Shown: piece by piece, positions 8,509 through 16,757 of the stretch
How positions within the stretch are numbered: the first letter of the stretch is position 1
Layout of the letters: every line of letters starts with the position of its first letter
NCBI RefSeq assembly: GCF_003797145.1
Contig: NZ_RKMG01000014.1
Location: 1-50,079, forward strand
Direction of reading: 5' to 3'
Length of the DNA: 50,079 nucleotides
From: Aerococcus agrisoli
GTDB taxonomy: Bacteria > Bacillota > Bacilli > Lactobacillales > Aerococcaceae
Translations under genes and position numbers: made by a program
Notes under the pieces: model-generated
Database searches by the model: none
What the model was told of the DNA's origin: nothing
What the model saw: only the letters and a program-made list of their open reading frames with translations

Positions 8509-8853
8509 TTAGGCTTGGTTTTGATAGTTGTATTGTGCCAGTGTAATCAATAATTCATAAGGGATTTCAGTGCCGTAAGGAAAGGCCAAAGTACCCTTAC
8601 CTGTGCGGTATTGACCGACTTGATTAATGAAGTGGTCGATGGTTTCTGGGAATGGATAAATACCTAAGTGTTTCTTGGCAGCACTATAATGGAAAACCAC
8701 CTTTTTATCAGCGATAGTTGGCATGCCGTAAGAAATCTTTTCATAGCATGTTGGTAAGGCTTCTGCCAAACGGCGGCGCAACTCGTGTAAAGCAGCTTGG
8801 GCTACTTCGTCTTGTGCTTCGATATAAGCATCAATTTCCGGGATAAATTCCAT
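8509..8853 (-). CDS. DUF1801 (YdhG-like) protein
   Basis: A 114-residue cytosolic protein of the DUF1801/YdhG family, distantly related to frataxin-like folds. Family cues are IDAYIEAQDEVAQAALHELRRRLAEALP, CYEKISYGMPTIADKKVVFHYSAAKKHLGIYPFP and GKGTLAFPYGTEIPYELL. Biochemical function is not established for this branch. The start follows AAGGAGG. Probably in an operon with the UMF1 transporter downstream. Confidence 0.85.
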   Translation of the reverse strand: MEFIPEIDAYIEAQDEVAQAALHELRRRLAEALPTCYEKISYGMPTIADKKVVFHYSAAKKHLGIYPFPETIDHFINQVGQYRTGKGTLAFPYGTEIPYELLITLAQYNYQNQA

Positions 8854-8905
8854 GAGGATGTACCTCCTTTTTTCATAATGAATGGCTAAATAGCCGTCTT
8901 GTTCA

Positions 8906-8914
8906 ATTATATCA
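8906..8914 (-). promoter_or_regulatory. Extended -10 promoter for the DUF1801-MFS pair
   Basis: The reverse strand reads TGATATAAT, an extended -10 box (TGnTATAAT). I see no good -35 at normal spacing. Confidence 0.5.
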
Positions 8915-8931
8915 TTTAGGTGTTCGGGGCA

Positions 8932-8973
8932 TTGTAAAAAGCAGGTAAAGTATTCACCCTACCTGCTTTACAA
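8932..8973 (-). terminator. Terminator of the DUF262 gene
   Basis: TTGTAAAGCAGGTA pairs with TACCTGCTTTTTACAA around a short loop (read on the reverse strand), 40 bases after the stop codon of the DUF262 gene. Confidence 0.75.
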
Positions 8974-9012
8974 TTTGTTTGGTTTGTTTACAAAAGTCTT
9001 TTAGAAATCTAG

Positions 9013-10830
9013 TTAGTCATAAAGTTTTTGGATTAGATCATTTATTAAATCTCGTCCTCTATTTGTAATAGTCGTTCTAATTTGACTATAATCGCCATTT
9101 TTTCTTTCTAATTCCAATTTTATCTCACCAAATTCTGTTTTTGTTGGATATATTTGATATGTTAAAAAGTCTTCTTTTAATTCATATCCTGGTTTAGTAG
9201 CATCATATAACGAATATTCTTGCTTTGAACGATTATTCCATTTATCAAGATACATATGATTCCCGATAGATCCGCCCGGGATAGGATAATTAGTCTCATT
9301 TCGAATTGAATTTAAATATTTTCTAGCAATTACATGTTCACTATCATATTTGTCTGCTTTGTAATATTGGTCATAATATGAAGAAAGTACGGTGTACAAC
9401 ATTTTTGAAACTGGTTCAAAATTAATACTATTCTTAGCAACAATTTCATCATGCCAATTTAGTAAAGCCTGCTCAAATTGATTTCGTTCTAAATCTCTTA
9501 GGTAATAATTCTCACCCGAGATTGTTATCTCATCCATCCTGGTATCTCCCGTACCAGACCAACGGCCAATCACAGTATCATAGATGAAATATTTGATCAT
9601 ATTTTGTTGAACAGTTTTATAATTCACTTTATATTTTTGCTTAGTTATCAATTTCCCACTCTGTAGATTTTCATATTTTAAACCCCATAAACTACCAAAA
9701 AATGATAACAATTGAAAGTTTGTTGCCGTACTTCCGCCATAATATTTATCATTTTCAAGCCCTGGTACTTTAAAAACTTTAGCAAAACGATCATTAATTT
9801 CACGGAAGATTTCTAAGGCACTTTCAACAAATTTTTCAATAAATTCAGAGTTTTCAAACCTATCAAAATAAGTTACTAACTTAGTCATATCTTTATTCTT
9901 AATACCAAACAGCATAGTTAACGTTGAGTAGCCAATTTGATTTGCCTGATCTTCATTATCTTTGTCCCAAAATACTGACATTTTCTCAAGAATTAGATAG
10001 CCAAAAGCGTAACATAGTTCTGATACATTTATGGTTTTTTCTTCCTCCATATCTTCCCTGCTAAAATTATTGATTTCAACTTTTCGATCTTCAATCAACG
10101 TTTCATACCGCTGTATAGTAATTTCTAGAATTCTCTTATTTAAAGGTGTATCTGAAAGTTTAATCTCATGTTTACTCCATTGCGCCGCAAAAACTTGATA
10201 TTTAGACAGTTTTTTCCCACCACGATTAAGATTTTCAAAAACAGTTGCTAATTCCTCAACAGCACCAGTAAATATAATAGTTGGAATTGGAAGATTTTCC
10301 ACGTTTAAATTGTTTTTTACCTTATCTTTTATTTGATGAGTATAGACTTCCAACTTTTGATAATCCGTGATTGATTGAATATTATCTGAAAATCCGGTGA
10401 TTTGCTCCTCTAGCAATTCAAACAGTGTACTCGTCGAATTATCAGAATGACTTGATTGCTTAACAAATTTTTCAATAACTGTAGCATAATCTCTTTTATT
10501 TTTTTCTTTTGTTGATTCTGGCCAAGATGGTTCTCCAAATTCAGATAACATGCTTTCTACAATTTCACTGAAATCAATATACTTTTCCGGATTCTCAACA
10601 TAGTCTTGAATTGTCGTAAATCTCTGTAATCCATCAATGATTGAAAACTCAGTTTTATCTTTGTACTTATAAATTAAAATTGCACCAAACGGATACCCTT
10701 GACTTAACGTTTTAATAAAACTCTTCTTTTCTTTTTGAGACCATACCAGTTTTCTTTGAAATGTAGGGACAGTTGCGTTCTGTTGAAGCTCTGAATACAT
10801 CATCGTCTCTACACGATATTTATTAACCAT
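9013..10830 (-). CDS. DUF262 plus HNH (GmrSD-like) protein, putative type IV restriction or anti-phage enzyme
   Basis: A 605-residue protein. The N-terminal DUF262 (ParB/GmrS-like) domain shows VPTFQRKLVWSQKEKKSFI, GYPFGAILIYK, FSIIDGLQRFTTIQDYV (the DGQQR-type motif) and VFENLNRGGKKLSKYQVFAA. The C-terminal region shows DSEHVIARKYLNS followed by GGSIGNHMYLDKWNNRSKQ. That matches the EH...GN...N layout of the DUF1524 His-Me nuclease of GmrD. Family knowledge: GmrSD proteins restrict phage DNA with modified bases. Whether this one does is inference. The gene is markedly AT-rich relative to its neighbours, monocistronic, and sits between core genes like an acquired cargo gene. Start ATG follows GGAGGG. 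Confidence 0.85.
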   Translation of the reverse strand: MVNKYRVETMMYSELQQNATVPTFQRKLVWSQKEKKSFIKTLSQGYPFGAILIYKYKDKTEFSIIDGLQRFTTIQDYVENPEKYIDFSEIVESMLSEFGEPSWPESTKEKNKRDYATVIEKFVKQSSHSDNSTSTLFELLEEQITGFSDNIQSITDYQKLEVYTHQIKDKVKNNLNVENLPIPTIIFTGAVEELATVFENLNRGGKKLSKYQVFAAQWSKHEIKLSDTPLNKRILEITIQRYETLIEDRKVEINNFSREDMEEEKTINVSELCYAFGYLILEKMSVFWDKDNEDQANQIGYSTLTMLFGIKNKDMTKLVTYFDRFENSEFIEKFVESALEIFREINDRFAKVFKVPGLENDKYYGGSTATNFQLLSFFGSLWGLKYENLQSGKLITKQKYKVNYKTVQQNMIKYFIYDTVIGRWSGTGDTRMDEITISGENYYLRDLERNQFEQALLNWHDEIVAKNSINFEPVSKMLYTVLSSYYDQYYKADKYDSEHVIARKYLNSIRNETNYPIPGGSIGNHMYLDKWNNRSKQEYSLYDATKPGYELKEDFLTYQIYPTKTEFGEIKLELERKNGDYSQIRTTITNRGRDLINDLIQKLYD

Positions 10831-10941
10831 GTTAACCCTCCACCCTTAAATATTTATATACTTAATTAGATCATATAAATTTAATAAGATCAATTGTCGA
10901 ATAAAGGGCTTACATTATTATTTTCTAAAAAATACTATAAC

Positions 10942-10974
10942 AAAGAGCTAGGATTTGCATGATCCTAGCTCTTT
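10942..10974 (-). terminator. Hairpin terminator after the DUF4230 gene
   Basis: AAAGAGCTAGGAT and ATCCTAGCTCTTT form a perfect 13-bp stem with a 7-base loop. The following U-tract on the reverse strand is weak (TTTGTTATAGTATTTTTT). Confidence 0.65.
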
Positions 10975-10994
10975 AATCAAAATCAAAAATTATA

Positions 10995-11615
10995 TTATTT
11001 AAATTCCACTGTAACACTTTCATAGCCATTAGATGTTAGGAAGGATGTTAGTAATTCCACTACTCGTTTATCCGCATCATCTAGTAGGCCTTCTTCTACT
11101 TTTTCTTTTTCTGTTTGTGCTTTATTTTCGTTTATCTCGTCAAAAATTAACTGATCATCATAGTCTGATAGTATATTACCTTTCACATCTTCTACGGTGA
11201 TATTTTCAGTTTCTACAACATTGTCCAAAACAGTTGCTTTAGGTATTTTTACAGTTAAATGGTCAGTGTCCTCGTTATACGTAACTTCCACTTGAGATAA
11301 ATCGGTTCCAGCTTTCAAGTAGCCCGAATATTCAATTAGTTTGATTGCCTCACCGTAAGTAATTTCAGGTAGGTTTGCCACTGAAAAACTTTTATCTGTC
11401 CGACTGACAATGACATTTTGATATTCAAACTTAAGCGTGGCCCATTCTGATAACTCTACTAAGCTATCCTCGACCATTGTTGAAGTCGAACTTGCATTCG
11501 TCTCGTTATTAAAGAAACCATATCGAAGATATAAAACAATTGATATTGCCAAAATAATTAGAACAACTATAATGCCCAATAATATACGTCCAATCGACCC
11601 CAAAAACTTCTTCAT
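10995..11615 (-). CDS. DUF4230 domain-containing membrane-anchored protein
   Basis: A 206-residue protein. One N-terminal membrane segment (GSIGRILLGIIVVLIILAIS, then IVLYLRY) leads to an extracytoplasmic domain resembling DUF4230. Cues are LVELSEWATLKFEYQNVIV, LIEYSGYLKAGTDLSQVEV, LTVKIPKATVLDNVVE and a final helix plus strand, ELLTSFLTSNGYESVTVEFK. Function of the family is unknown. I start it at ATG 11615 because GGGGGAG lies 7 bases upstream; the frame is open five codons further. A six-codon ORF with its own binding site precedes it in the leader. Confidence 0.8.
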   Translation of the reverse strand: MKKFLGSIGRILLGIIVVLIILAISIVLYLRYGFFNNETNASSTSTMVEDSLVELSEWATLKFEYQNVIVSRTDKSFSVANLPEITYGEAIKLIEYSGYLKAGTDLSQVEVTYNEDTDHLTVKIPKATVLDNVVETENITVEDVKGNILSDYDDQLIFDEINENKAQTEKEKVEEGLLDDADKRVVELLTSFLTSNGYESVTVEFK

Positions 11616-11631
11616 TAGATACTCCCCCATT

Positions 11632-11652
11632 TTACACAGTATCCAATACCAT
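11632..11652 (-). CDS. Possible six-codon leader ORF (MVLDTV) before the DUF4230 gene
   Basis: In the leader of the DUF4230 gene the reverse strand reads GGGAGGAGAGCT and then ATG GTA TTG GAT ACT GTG TAA. The binding site is near-consensus and well spaced. The stop codon lies 16 bases before the DUF4230 start and just before that gene's own GGGGGAG. It may be a translated leader peptide that couples or tunes expression. No attenuator hairpin is evident, so it could be chance. Confidence 0.4.
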   Translation of the reverse strand: MVLDTV

Positions 11653-11717
11653 AGCTCTCCTCCCAGATTCGATATGAACGTTGAATACGTTTATTTAAAT
11701 ATATATTGTTCAGCAAC

Positions 11718-11746
11718 ATTATAACTAAAAAATGTTTACATCACAA
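11718..11746 (-). promoter_or_regulatory. Sigma-A type promoter of the DUF4230 gene
   Basis: On the reverse strand, TTGTGA (11741-11746), a 17-base spacer and TATAAT (11718-11723). The predicted transcript has a leader of about 95 bases that includes the six-codon ORF. Confidence 0.75.
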
Positions 11747-11820
11747 TAAGTTGAAAAAAATTGTGCACCCTATTTATTGATGAAAAGCAGCTTTAAGACT
11801 ATCAAAATCATCAACTCCTT

Positions 11821-11852
11821 AAAAAAAGGCGTAGCTTTCGCTACACCTTTTT
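11821..11852 (-). terminator. Terminator of pepF
   Basis: AAAAAGGCGTAGC pairs with GCTACACCTTTTT around TTTC, with a T-run on each strand, just after the pepF stop codon. Confidence 0.8.
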
Positions 11853-11860
11853 CAAAATCC

Positions 11861-13663
11861 TTAAATCAAGTCAGCTGATTCGTCTAGGAATGCTTGGACG
11901 TCGGCTGCTGGAATGTCGATGGCTGCTTGCCAGAATTCTGGTTTTGTTAAATCAACATTCAAGTGTTTTTTCGCTAAATCTTCAGTGGTCATCTTGCCTG
12001 TATCTTTCAATAAGGCAATGTAACGTTCTTCGAATCTTTCTGGTTGTTTCAAGTATTCAGCGTAGATACCTAAACTGAATAAGTAACCAAATGTGTATGG
12101 GAAGTTGTAGAACGGTACATCATCAAAGAAGAAGTGTAATTTACTTGCCCAGAAGTGTGGGTGTGTTTCGTTCAAAGCAGAACCAAACGCTTCTTTTTGT
12201 GCTTCTGACATCAATTCATTCAAGCGAGATTCAGATACGAATCCGTCTTGGCGTTCTTTGTAGAATGCAGTTTCGAATAGGAAACGAGAGCGAATGTTCA
12301 TAAACATAGCAGTCGCATTTTCTAATTTTGCATTCAACAATTGTAGACGTTCAGATTTAGATTTTGCTGTCTTCAAGGTTGCTGTAGATACGATTTGTTC
12401 CGCAAAAGTAGACGCAGTTTCTGCAACGTTCATTGCATAGGCTTGGTTAGACGCAGGTTCGTCTTTTAACACGTCTGTATGGAATGAGTGACCCAATTCA
12501 TGTGCCAAGGTTTGCGTATCGTTACGAGAGCCTGTGAAGGTCATGAAGATACGTGATTCACCGTTGTTGATTGGTTCTGTAGAGTAGCCACCTGGACGTT
12601 TACCAGGACGGTCTTCTGCTTCAATCCAGCGATTTTCTAAGGCATATTGTGCGAAATCAGCAAGTTTGTCCCCAAAGGTTCTGAAATTTTCGAGTACAAA
12701 GTCAGCTGCCTCATCATATGTATAGGTTGTTGGTTGGGCATCATCAAAGTTCAACGGTGTTTCCACATCTTGCCAGTTCAAGTTATCTAGGCCTAGCAAA
12801 GCTTTTTTCCGATCCAAGAACTTCACGAAAGTTTCTTTGTTGTCCGCAACAGCTTGCCACATTGCTGCCACTGTTTCGCGTTTGATACGGTTATATTCAA
12901 GCGGTTCTTCTAAGAAATCAGCGTAACCATGCGCTTTTTGAGTGGTCAAACGGTAACCAGCTAAGTGGTTCAATACGTCCGCGAAAACCGGTCCATATTG
13001 GGTAAATGCTGCTTCCCATGCCTCGAAAATCTTAGCGCGGTTTTCAGGATTTGGATCTGCGTACATTTTGTTCATAGCTTGTCCCACTGAGAAATCGTGG
13101 TGGCCATCCGCCAAATCAACTGAAATCGTCATCACAGACGAAATGGTTGCGTATGTGTTTGCCCATCCAGAAAGTCCGTCTACTTGTAATTCTGATAAAA
13201 GTGCTTCCGCTTGATCATCTGGTAAGCGTTTGGCATCGCGGCGTTCTTCTGATAATGGAAACGCGATTTCCGCCAATCTCGGCTCAGCTAAGAATTGCTC
13301 GAAAGCCTCATCAGATAAAGTGGCCAATTTTTTGTTGATTGATTTGCTGGCAATTTCATAAGGTTGGAACAAGGTTTGCAATTTATTCACTGCAGCAGTC
13401 GCTGCTTCATCGCGCATATCTGCATCCGCCACCATGTTGGCATAAGTAATGGCAGTCATAAAGCCATTGGCAAAGTCATCGCGTTTTGCTTGTAGGTCTG
13501 CAAAAGTTGTTGCTGCGTTTTCAGCGTTGACATCGAATGCATCCATTTCCGCAATCACAGCGTCACGTTCGTCCGCTAGTTTACCTAATTCATCTTTAAA
13601 AGCTTGACCAGTCACGCCACCTTGGAATAAGGCGTCTAGGTCCCATGTATCGTTAAATTTCAT
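11861..13663 (-). CDS. pepF: Oligoendopeptidase F
   Basis: A cytosolic zinc metallopeptidase of family M3 that cleaves short peptides of about 7-17 residues. The 600-residue protein has the HExxH zinc motif in TQTLAHELGHSFHTD. The third ligand, a Glu, lies in MNVAETASTFAEQ. The usual C-terminal HFW..K.HFFF.D.PFYNFPYTFGYLFSLG region is also present. Full length and intact. The start follows GAGGGTACACA. Role: peptide turnover and nutrition. Confidence 0.95.
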   Translation of the reverse strand: MKFNDTWDLDALFQGGVTGQAFKDELGKLADERDAVIAEMDAFDVNAENAATTFADLQAKRDDFANGFMTAITYANMVADADMRDEAATAAVNKLQTLFQPYEIASKSINKKLATLSDEAFEQFLAEPRLAEIAFPLSEERRDAKRLPDDQAEALLSELQVDGLSGWANTYATISSVMTISVDLADGHHDFSVGQAMNKMYADPNPENRAKIFEAWEAAFTQYGPVFADVLNHLAGYRLTTQKAHGYADFLEEPLEYNRIKRETVAAMWQAVADNKETFVKFLDRKKALLGLDNLNWQDVETPLNFDDAQPTTYTYDEAADFVLENFRTFGDKLADFAQYALENRWIEAEDRPGKRPGGYSTEPINNGESRIFMTFTGSRNDTQTLAHELGHSFHTDVLKDEPASNQAYAMNVAETASTFAEQIVSTATLKTAKSKSERLQLLNAKLENATAMFMNIRSRFLFETAFYKERQDGFVSESRLNELMSEAQKEAFGSALNETHPHFWASKLHFFFDDVPFYNFPYTFGYLFSLGIYAEYLKQPERFEERYIALLKDTGKMTTEDLAKKHLNVDLTKPEFWQAAIDIPAADVQAFLDESADLI

Positions 13664-13702
13664 TGTGTACCCTCGCTTTTCTCTTTATTCAGTCATAATA
13701 CC

Positions 13703-13730
13703 ATTTTACCCCTTGTCATTTTCTTGTCAA
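13703..13730 (-). promoter_or_regulatory. Sigma-A type promoter of pepF
   Basis: Reverse strand TTGACA (13725-13730), a 16-base spacer and TAAAAT (13703-13708), about 40 bases before the pepF ATG. Confidence 0.7.
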
Positions 13731-13770
13731 TCTATGCTACTTTTCCCCGACATTTGGGCGGTCTTTCCAC

Positions 13771-13798
13771 TTGATTAGCTGGTAAATCCTGTTAAAAT
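13771..13798 (+). promoter_or_regulatory. Promoter of the LLM oxidoreductase gene
   Basis: TTGATT (13771-13776), a 16-base spacer and TAAAAT (13793-13798), upstream of GGAAAGGA and ATG 13831. Confidence 0.6.
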
Positions 13799-13830
13799 AG
13801 AATTATTACGAATTGGAAAGGAATAGTGTC

Positions 13831-14883
13831 ATGAAGAACCAATATGTTGATACAAGTACAGGCATGGAATTTGCTGCCATCACCCTAGGCGACTATATTC
13901 CCAACGAAGAGAATAAGCGTCTTTTCTCCCAACACGACCGCATTAAAAACATGGTGAAACTAGGCGTTGACGCGGAACAAATGGGCTACGACGTGTTCGG
14001 TGTCGGCGAAAGTCACCAAGAAGACTTTATCGCCAGTGCACCTGCCGTCATTTTAGCAGCCATCGCGGGGCAAACGGAAAAAATCAAATTAACCAGTGCC
14101 ACAACCGTTTTATCATTAAACGATCCAGCCAGAGTCTACGAAGACTTCACGACCTTGGACCAAATTTCTGACGGGCGTGCTGAAATCTTGTTGGGCCGTG
14201 GTTCACGCCATGCAGCCTATCAATTATTCGGTTACGACATTCGTGACTACGACGAACTTTTCGCCGAAAAACTAGACCTTTTACAACAAATCAACAGCAA
14301 TAAGCCTGTCACTTGGTCAGGTAAATACCGTCCAGCTTTGGAAAACGCGCAATTTTATCCAAAACCATATGATGACAGCTTGCCACTATGGCGTGTAGTC
14401 GGCCAACATACCGCTTCCGCTAAACAATCTGGGGAAAATGGTTTGCCAGCCAACTTTTCATACCTATGGACTGGGTCTAACCTATTTAATAAGCGGGTTG
14501 ATATTTACCGCAATGCATTACGTCAAAATGGCTTCGACCCAGCGACCATGCCAATCGGAATTTCTGGTTCAGTCTATATCGCCGACGACATCAACACGGC
14601 CATGCGTGAATCCTATAAATCAATGCAACATACTTTTAAATACGTTCACGGCATCGATATGAACAAACAAGACTTCGTCAACGCCCGTTCATACAAACAC
14701 CCAATGTTAATCGGAGACAAACAACTCTTGATCGACAAAATCATGTACCAATACGAAACCTTCAATTTCCAACGCCTAACCTTGGAAATCGACAACGGCA
14801 ACGAACCAGACAAAGTGAACCAACAACTCGCCAAATTTGCCGACGAAGTTATTCCTTATGTAAAAACACATACCAAAGAATAA
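13831..14883 (+). CDS. LLM class flavin-dependent oxidoreductase
   Basis: A 350-residue member of the bacterial luciferase-like monooxygenase family, which binds FMN or F420 in a TIM barrel. Typical elements are GVDAEQMGYDVFGVGESHQEDF, ASAPAVILAAIAGQTEKIKLTSATTVLSLNDPARVYEDF, TLDQISDGRAEILLGRGS and a C-terminal IGDKQLLIDKIM plus FNFQRLTLEID. The substrate cannot be told. ATG 13831 follows GGAAAGGA; the upstream TTG in frame lies inside the binding site. The gene uses many C-ending codons compared with neighbours, as does the alkaline phosphatase gene. No strong terminator directly follows; the repeat region begins at once. Confidence 0.9.
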   Translation: MKNQYVDTSTGMEFAAITLGDYIPNEENKRLFSQHDRIKNMVKLGVDAEQMGYDVFGVGESHQEDFIASAPAVILAAIAGQTEKIKLTSATTVLSLNDPARVYEDFTTLDQISDGRAEILLGRGSRHAAYQLFGYDIRDYDELFAEKLDLLQQINSNKPVTWSGKYRPALENAQFYPKPYDDSLPLWRVVGQHTASAKQSGENGLPANFSYLWTGSNLFNKRVDIYRNALRQNGFDPATMPIGISGSVYIADDINTAMRESYKSMQHTFKYVHGIDMNKQDFVNARSYKHPMLIGDKQLLIDKIMYQYETFNFQRLTLEIDNGNEPDKVNQQLAKFADEVIPYVKTHTKE

Positions 14884-15126
14884 TAGGATGTGAGCGCGGG
14901 CGTTTAGACAGGTAACACTGGAGTTTAAGATGTGACAAAAGGCGTTTTATTCCAAGACACTGGAAGATTTGTGATGAGACACTCGGAGAGTGGAACGAAC
15001 TAATCTGAAGTGGCATTGGATTTGCCTTTTGAAACTCAATTGGAATATGCAGTAGCAAGCGCAGATTGCTGCAAATATTTCCGAAGTGGAGACCTGTCTG
15101 CCCAAGCGAACTCGACTTCATAGGAT
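14884..15126. repeat. Long nested-hairpin element, copy A
   Basis: Outer unit: TAGGATGTGAGCGCGGGCG, then TTTAGACAGG and CACTGGA, closed at the other end by CCGAAGTGGAGACCTGTC, TGCCCAAGCGAACTCGAC and TTCATAGGAT. The two ends pair as a long imperfect stem. Inside lies a second unit of the same design (GATGTGACAAAAGGCGTTTT, CACTGGAAGATT ... AATCTGAAGTGG, GCCTTTTGAAACTC). Inside that is a small third one (GATGAGACACTC ... GAGTGGAACGAAC). The loop GCAGTAGCAAGCGCAGATTGCTGC is shared with copies B, C and D. It follows the LLM gene stop directly and could act as its transcript end. Confidence 0.8.
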
Positions 15127-15174
15127 AAAAAGCCCTCCACCCAAGTGAACTTTGTCCTTGGGTGGAGGGCTTTT
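15127..15174. terminator. Strong bidirectional terminator-like hairpin
   Basis: AAAAAGCCCTCCACCCAAG pairs perfectly with CTTGGGTGGAGGGCTTTT around a short loop, with T-runs on both strands, directly after the nested-hairpin element. Confidence 0.85.
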
Positions 15175-15203
15175 ATGTTCGCTAAGTTGGGGAAAAACTG
15201 CGA

Positions 15204-15471
15204 TTCCACAATGAGATTTTATTCTGGACGATTTCGCATTCTTGTACAGAATGAGATGCCATTCGGGACAAGTTCCCGATATCTTTACACAATAAAATCC
15301 CATTCGGTACAGCCTGCCAATGTTTTACAGAATGGCAATCCATTCAGTACAGCGCCCGATTTCTATACAGAATAAAATCTCATTCCGTACAAGTTACCCA
15401 TTTCTTTACAGAATAAAACGCCATTTGGAACGATTTTCCAATATATTACGGAATGGCGGTCCATTCCGTAA
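15204..15471. repeat. Array 1 of dyad repeats with 40-41 bp period (7 units)
   Basis: Seven short dyads recur at starts of about 15204, 15244, 15285, 15325, 15365, 15406 and 15446. A typical unit is TACAGAATGAGATGCCATTC followed by GGGACA. The last is the clearest, TTACGGAATGG paired with CCATTCCGTAA. Between dyads a 14-base spacer with a loose pattern (CCCGATTTCTTT-like) also recurs. The period is not a multiple of three and no coding potential is evident. The array lies between two strong terminators in the gap between the convergent LLM and small membrane protein genes. Confidence 0.8.
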
Positions 15472-15493
15472 TCCGCTCAAAACATCCATAATG

Positions 15494-15535
15494 AAAAAAC
15501 ATCCCCGAACCATTTTTCCGGTTCGGGGATGTTTT
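15494..15535. terminator. Bidirectional terminator of the 15.5 kb gene pair
   Basis: AAACATCCCCGAACC pairs with GGTTCGGGGATGTTT around an 8-base loop, with A- and T-runs flanking. It serves the leftward small membrane protein gene that ends at 15543. Confidence 0.85.
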
Positions 15536-15542
15536 ACATCTC

Positions 15543-15725
15543 TTATTTCTTACGTCGTTTCTCGATTTCCAAAACAAAACCAACAATAATGATGGCTGCG
15601 AAGATAAAGCGGAAGTAAATCAATACATTCTCCGCATTCGGCACAATCAGTATCGTCAATAAGTAAACGATAAAGAAGACAATTAGGGCTGCACGCCAAC
15701 CCAAGCTTTTAAATTTTTCCCACAT
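15543..15725 (-). CDS. Small two-helix membrane protein
   Basis: A 60-residue protein with two hydrophobic stretches (AALIVFFIVYLLTILIV and FRFIFAAIIIVGFVLEI) and a basic C-terminus EKRRKK, so probably a hairpin in the membrane with cytosolic ends. No family recognised. It starts 24 bases after the nucleoid-associated protein gene, with GGAGG upstream, and ends at a strong terminator. I therefore read it as the second gene of that transcript. Confidence 0.65.
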   Translation of the reverse strand: MWEKFKSLGWRAALIVFFIVYLLTILIVPNAENVLIYFRFIFAAIIIVGFVLEIEKRRKK

Positions 15726-15749
15726 TAGTTACGTATCCTCCTGGATGAT

Positions 15750-16757
15750 CTAAAACATATTTTTGATTTTTTCAATATTCTTAATTTCAACAGATAAGGT
15801 ACCATCCGGATTATTCTTGATTTCCACAACATCTGGATCATTAAACAAGTCTAGTGGAATCGATAACTCAATCCCATTTTCGAATTTGAATTTTTGACGT
15901 TGCATATTATTACCTAATAATTCTGGCATATAGGGTGTTTCATCGGCCAAGCCACTTTCCTTGGTTTCCTCAAAGTAGGCTTGTTTTCGTGAAAAATTAT
16001 CCCCATACATGGCATCCGCAATCATTTTATTATCAATCGCTTGGTTTTCGTGAATAGTGTCATGCAAAATCTGTTTCACTTCAGCTAAATCTTGATAATC
16101 ATCCTCGCCGAATTTCTTGGCCGTTTTCGCAATGGCCTTCTTAATAATATTCACAGATTCCTTCATACTTGGATTGGTTTGGATATCCAAGAAAATCTCA
16201 CTGAAGTAATTAATGCGTTCGCCATATTCTTCAATCAAGTGTTTCTTCTCAATCAAGAAATATTCTTCCGTACCAACGCAATATAAGAAACCTTCATCAA
16301 TAGCTTGCGTAGGACTTGGCAAAATCGCACGGTTGATAATCAAATCATTCTTCAAACTATCTTCTTCGTATTCGACGTAGTGGGTGTAAGATTCGTTGTG
16401 GTTCAACTTAAACATGCCCACAAAGTATTCCTCGTCCAACCAAAATCCTGCCCACAACAAGTCTGCTGGCTTAATATCCGGATTCACCTTGACGAAATTA
16501 TAGAAGCGATTGGTTAGCTTTTGCGTGCCAAAAAGAAAGTCCTCAGGCGTTTGCATGTTCTGCACGATTTCCTTGACCGGACTTCTGTCAGGTAACTTGC
16601 CCACCTTTTGTTGGGACGTGTACATAATTTTCCCCATCATTTTTTCAATATATTCAATCATGTATTGCGCTTTATAGTCCAAGAATGTCTGTGATAAGAC
16701 AGCTTCGTTGGTATTGGTGTCAAAAATATGTAACACAGCGGCATCGATCCGTATCAT
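15750..16757 (-). CDS. Nucleoid-associated protein, NA37/YejK family
   Basis: A 335-residue protein matching the bacterial 37-kDa nucleoid-associated family (YejK/NdpA). It begins MIRIDAAVLHIFDTNTNEAV and includes FLDYKAQYMIEYIEKMMGKI, LLWAGFWLDEEYFVGMFKLNHNESYTHYVEY, EEYFLIEKKHLIEEYGERINYFSEIFLDI and a C-terminal beta region. Family members coat DNA; detailed function in Firmicutes is unclear. I start at ATG 16757 (AGAGGG 6 bases upstream). The longer frame to 16847 has no binding site. Confidence 0.85.
   Translation of the reverse strand: MIRIDAAVLHIFDTNTNEAVLSQTFLDYKAQYMIEYIEKMMGKIMYTSQQKVGKLPDRSPVKEIVQNMQTPEDFLFGTQKLTNRFYNFVKVNPDIKPADLLWAGFWLDEEYFVGMFKLNHNESYTHYVEYEEDSLKNDLIINRAILPSPTQAIDEGFLYCVGTEEYFLIEKKHLIEEYGERINYFSEIFLDIQTNPSMKESVNIIKKAIAKTAKKFGEDDYQDLAEVKQILHDTIHENQAIDNKMIADAMYGDNFSRKQAYFEETKESGLADETPYMPELLGNNMQRQKFKFENGIELSIPLDLFNDPDVVEIKNNPDGTLSVEIKNIEKIKNMF

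Noticed and set aside
15145..15589. Forward frames through array 1 and the flanking hairpins
   Set aside because: They run through two strong terminators and the repeat array, and lack binding sites; repeat-derived.
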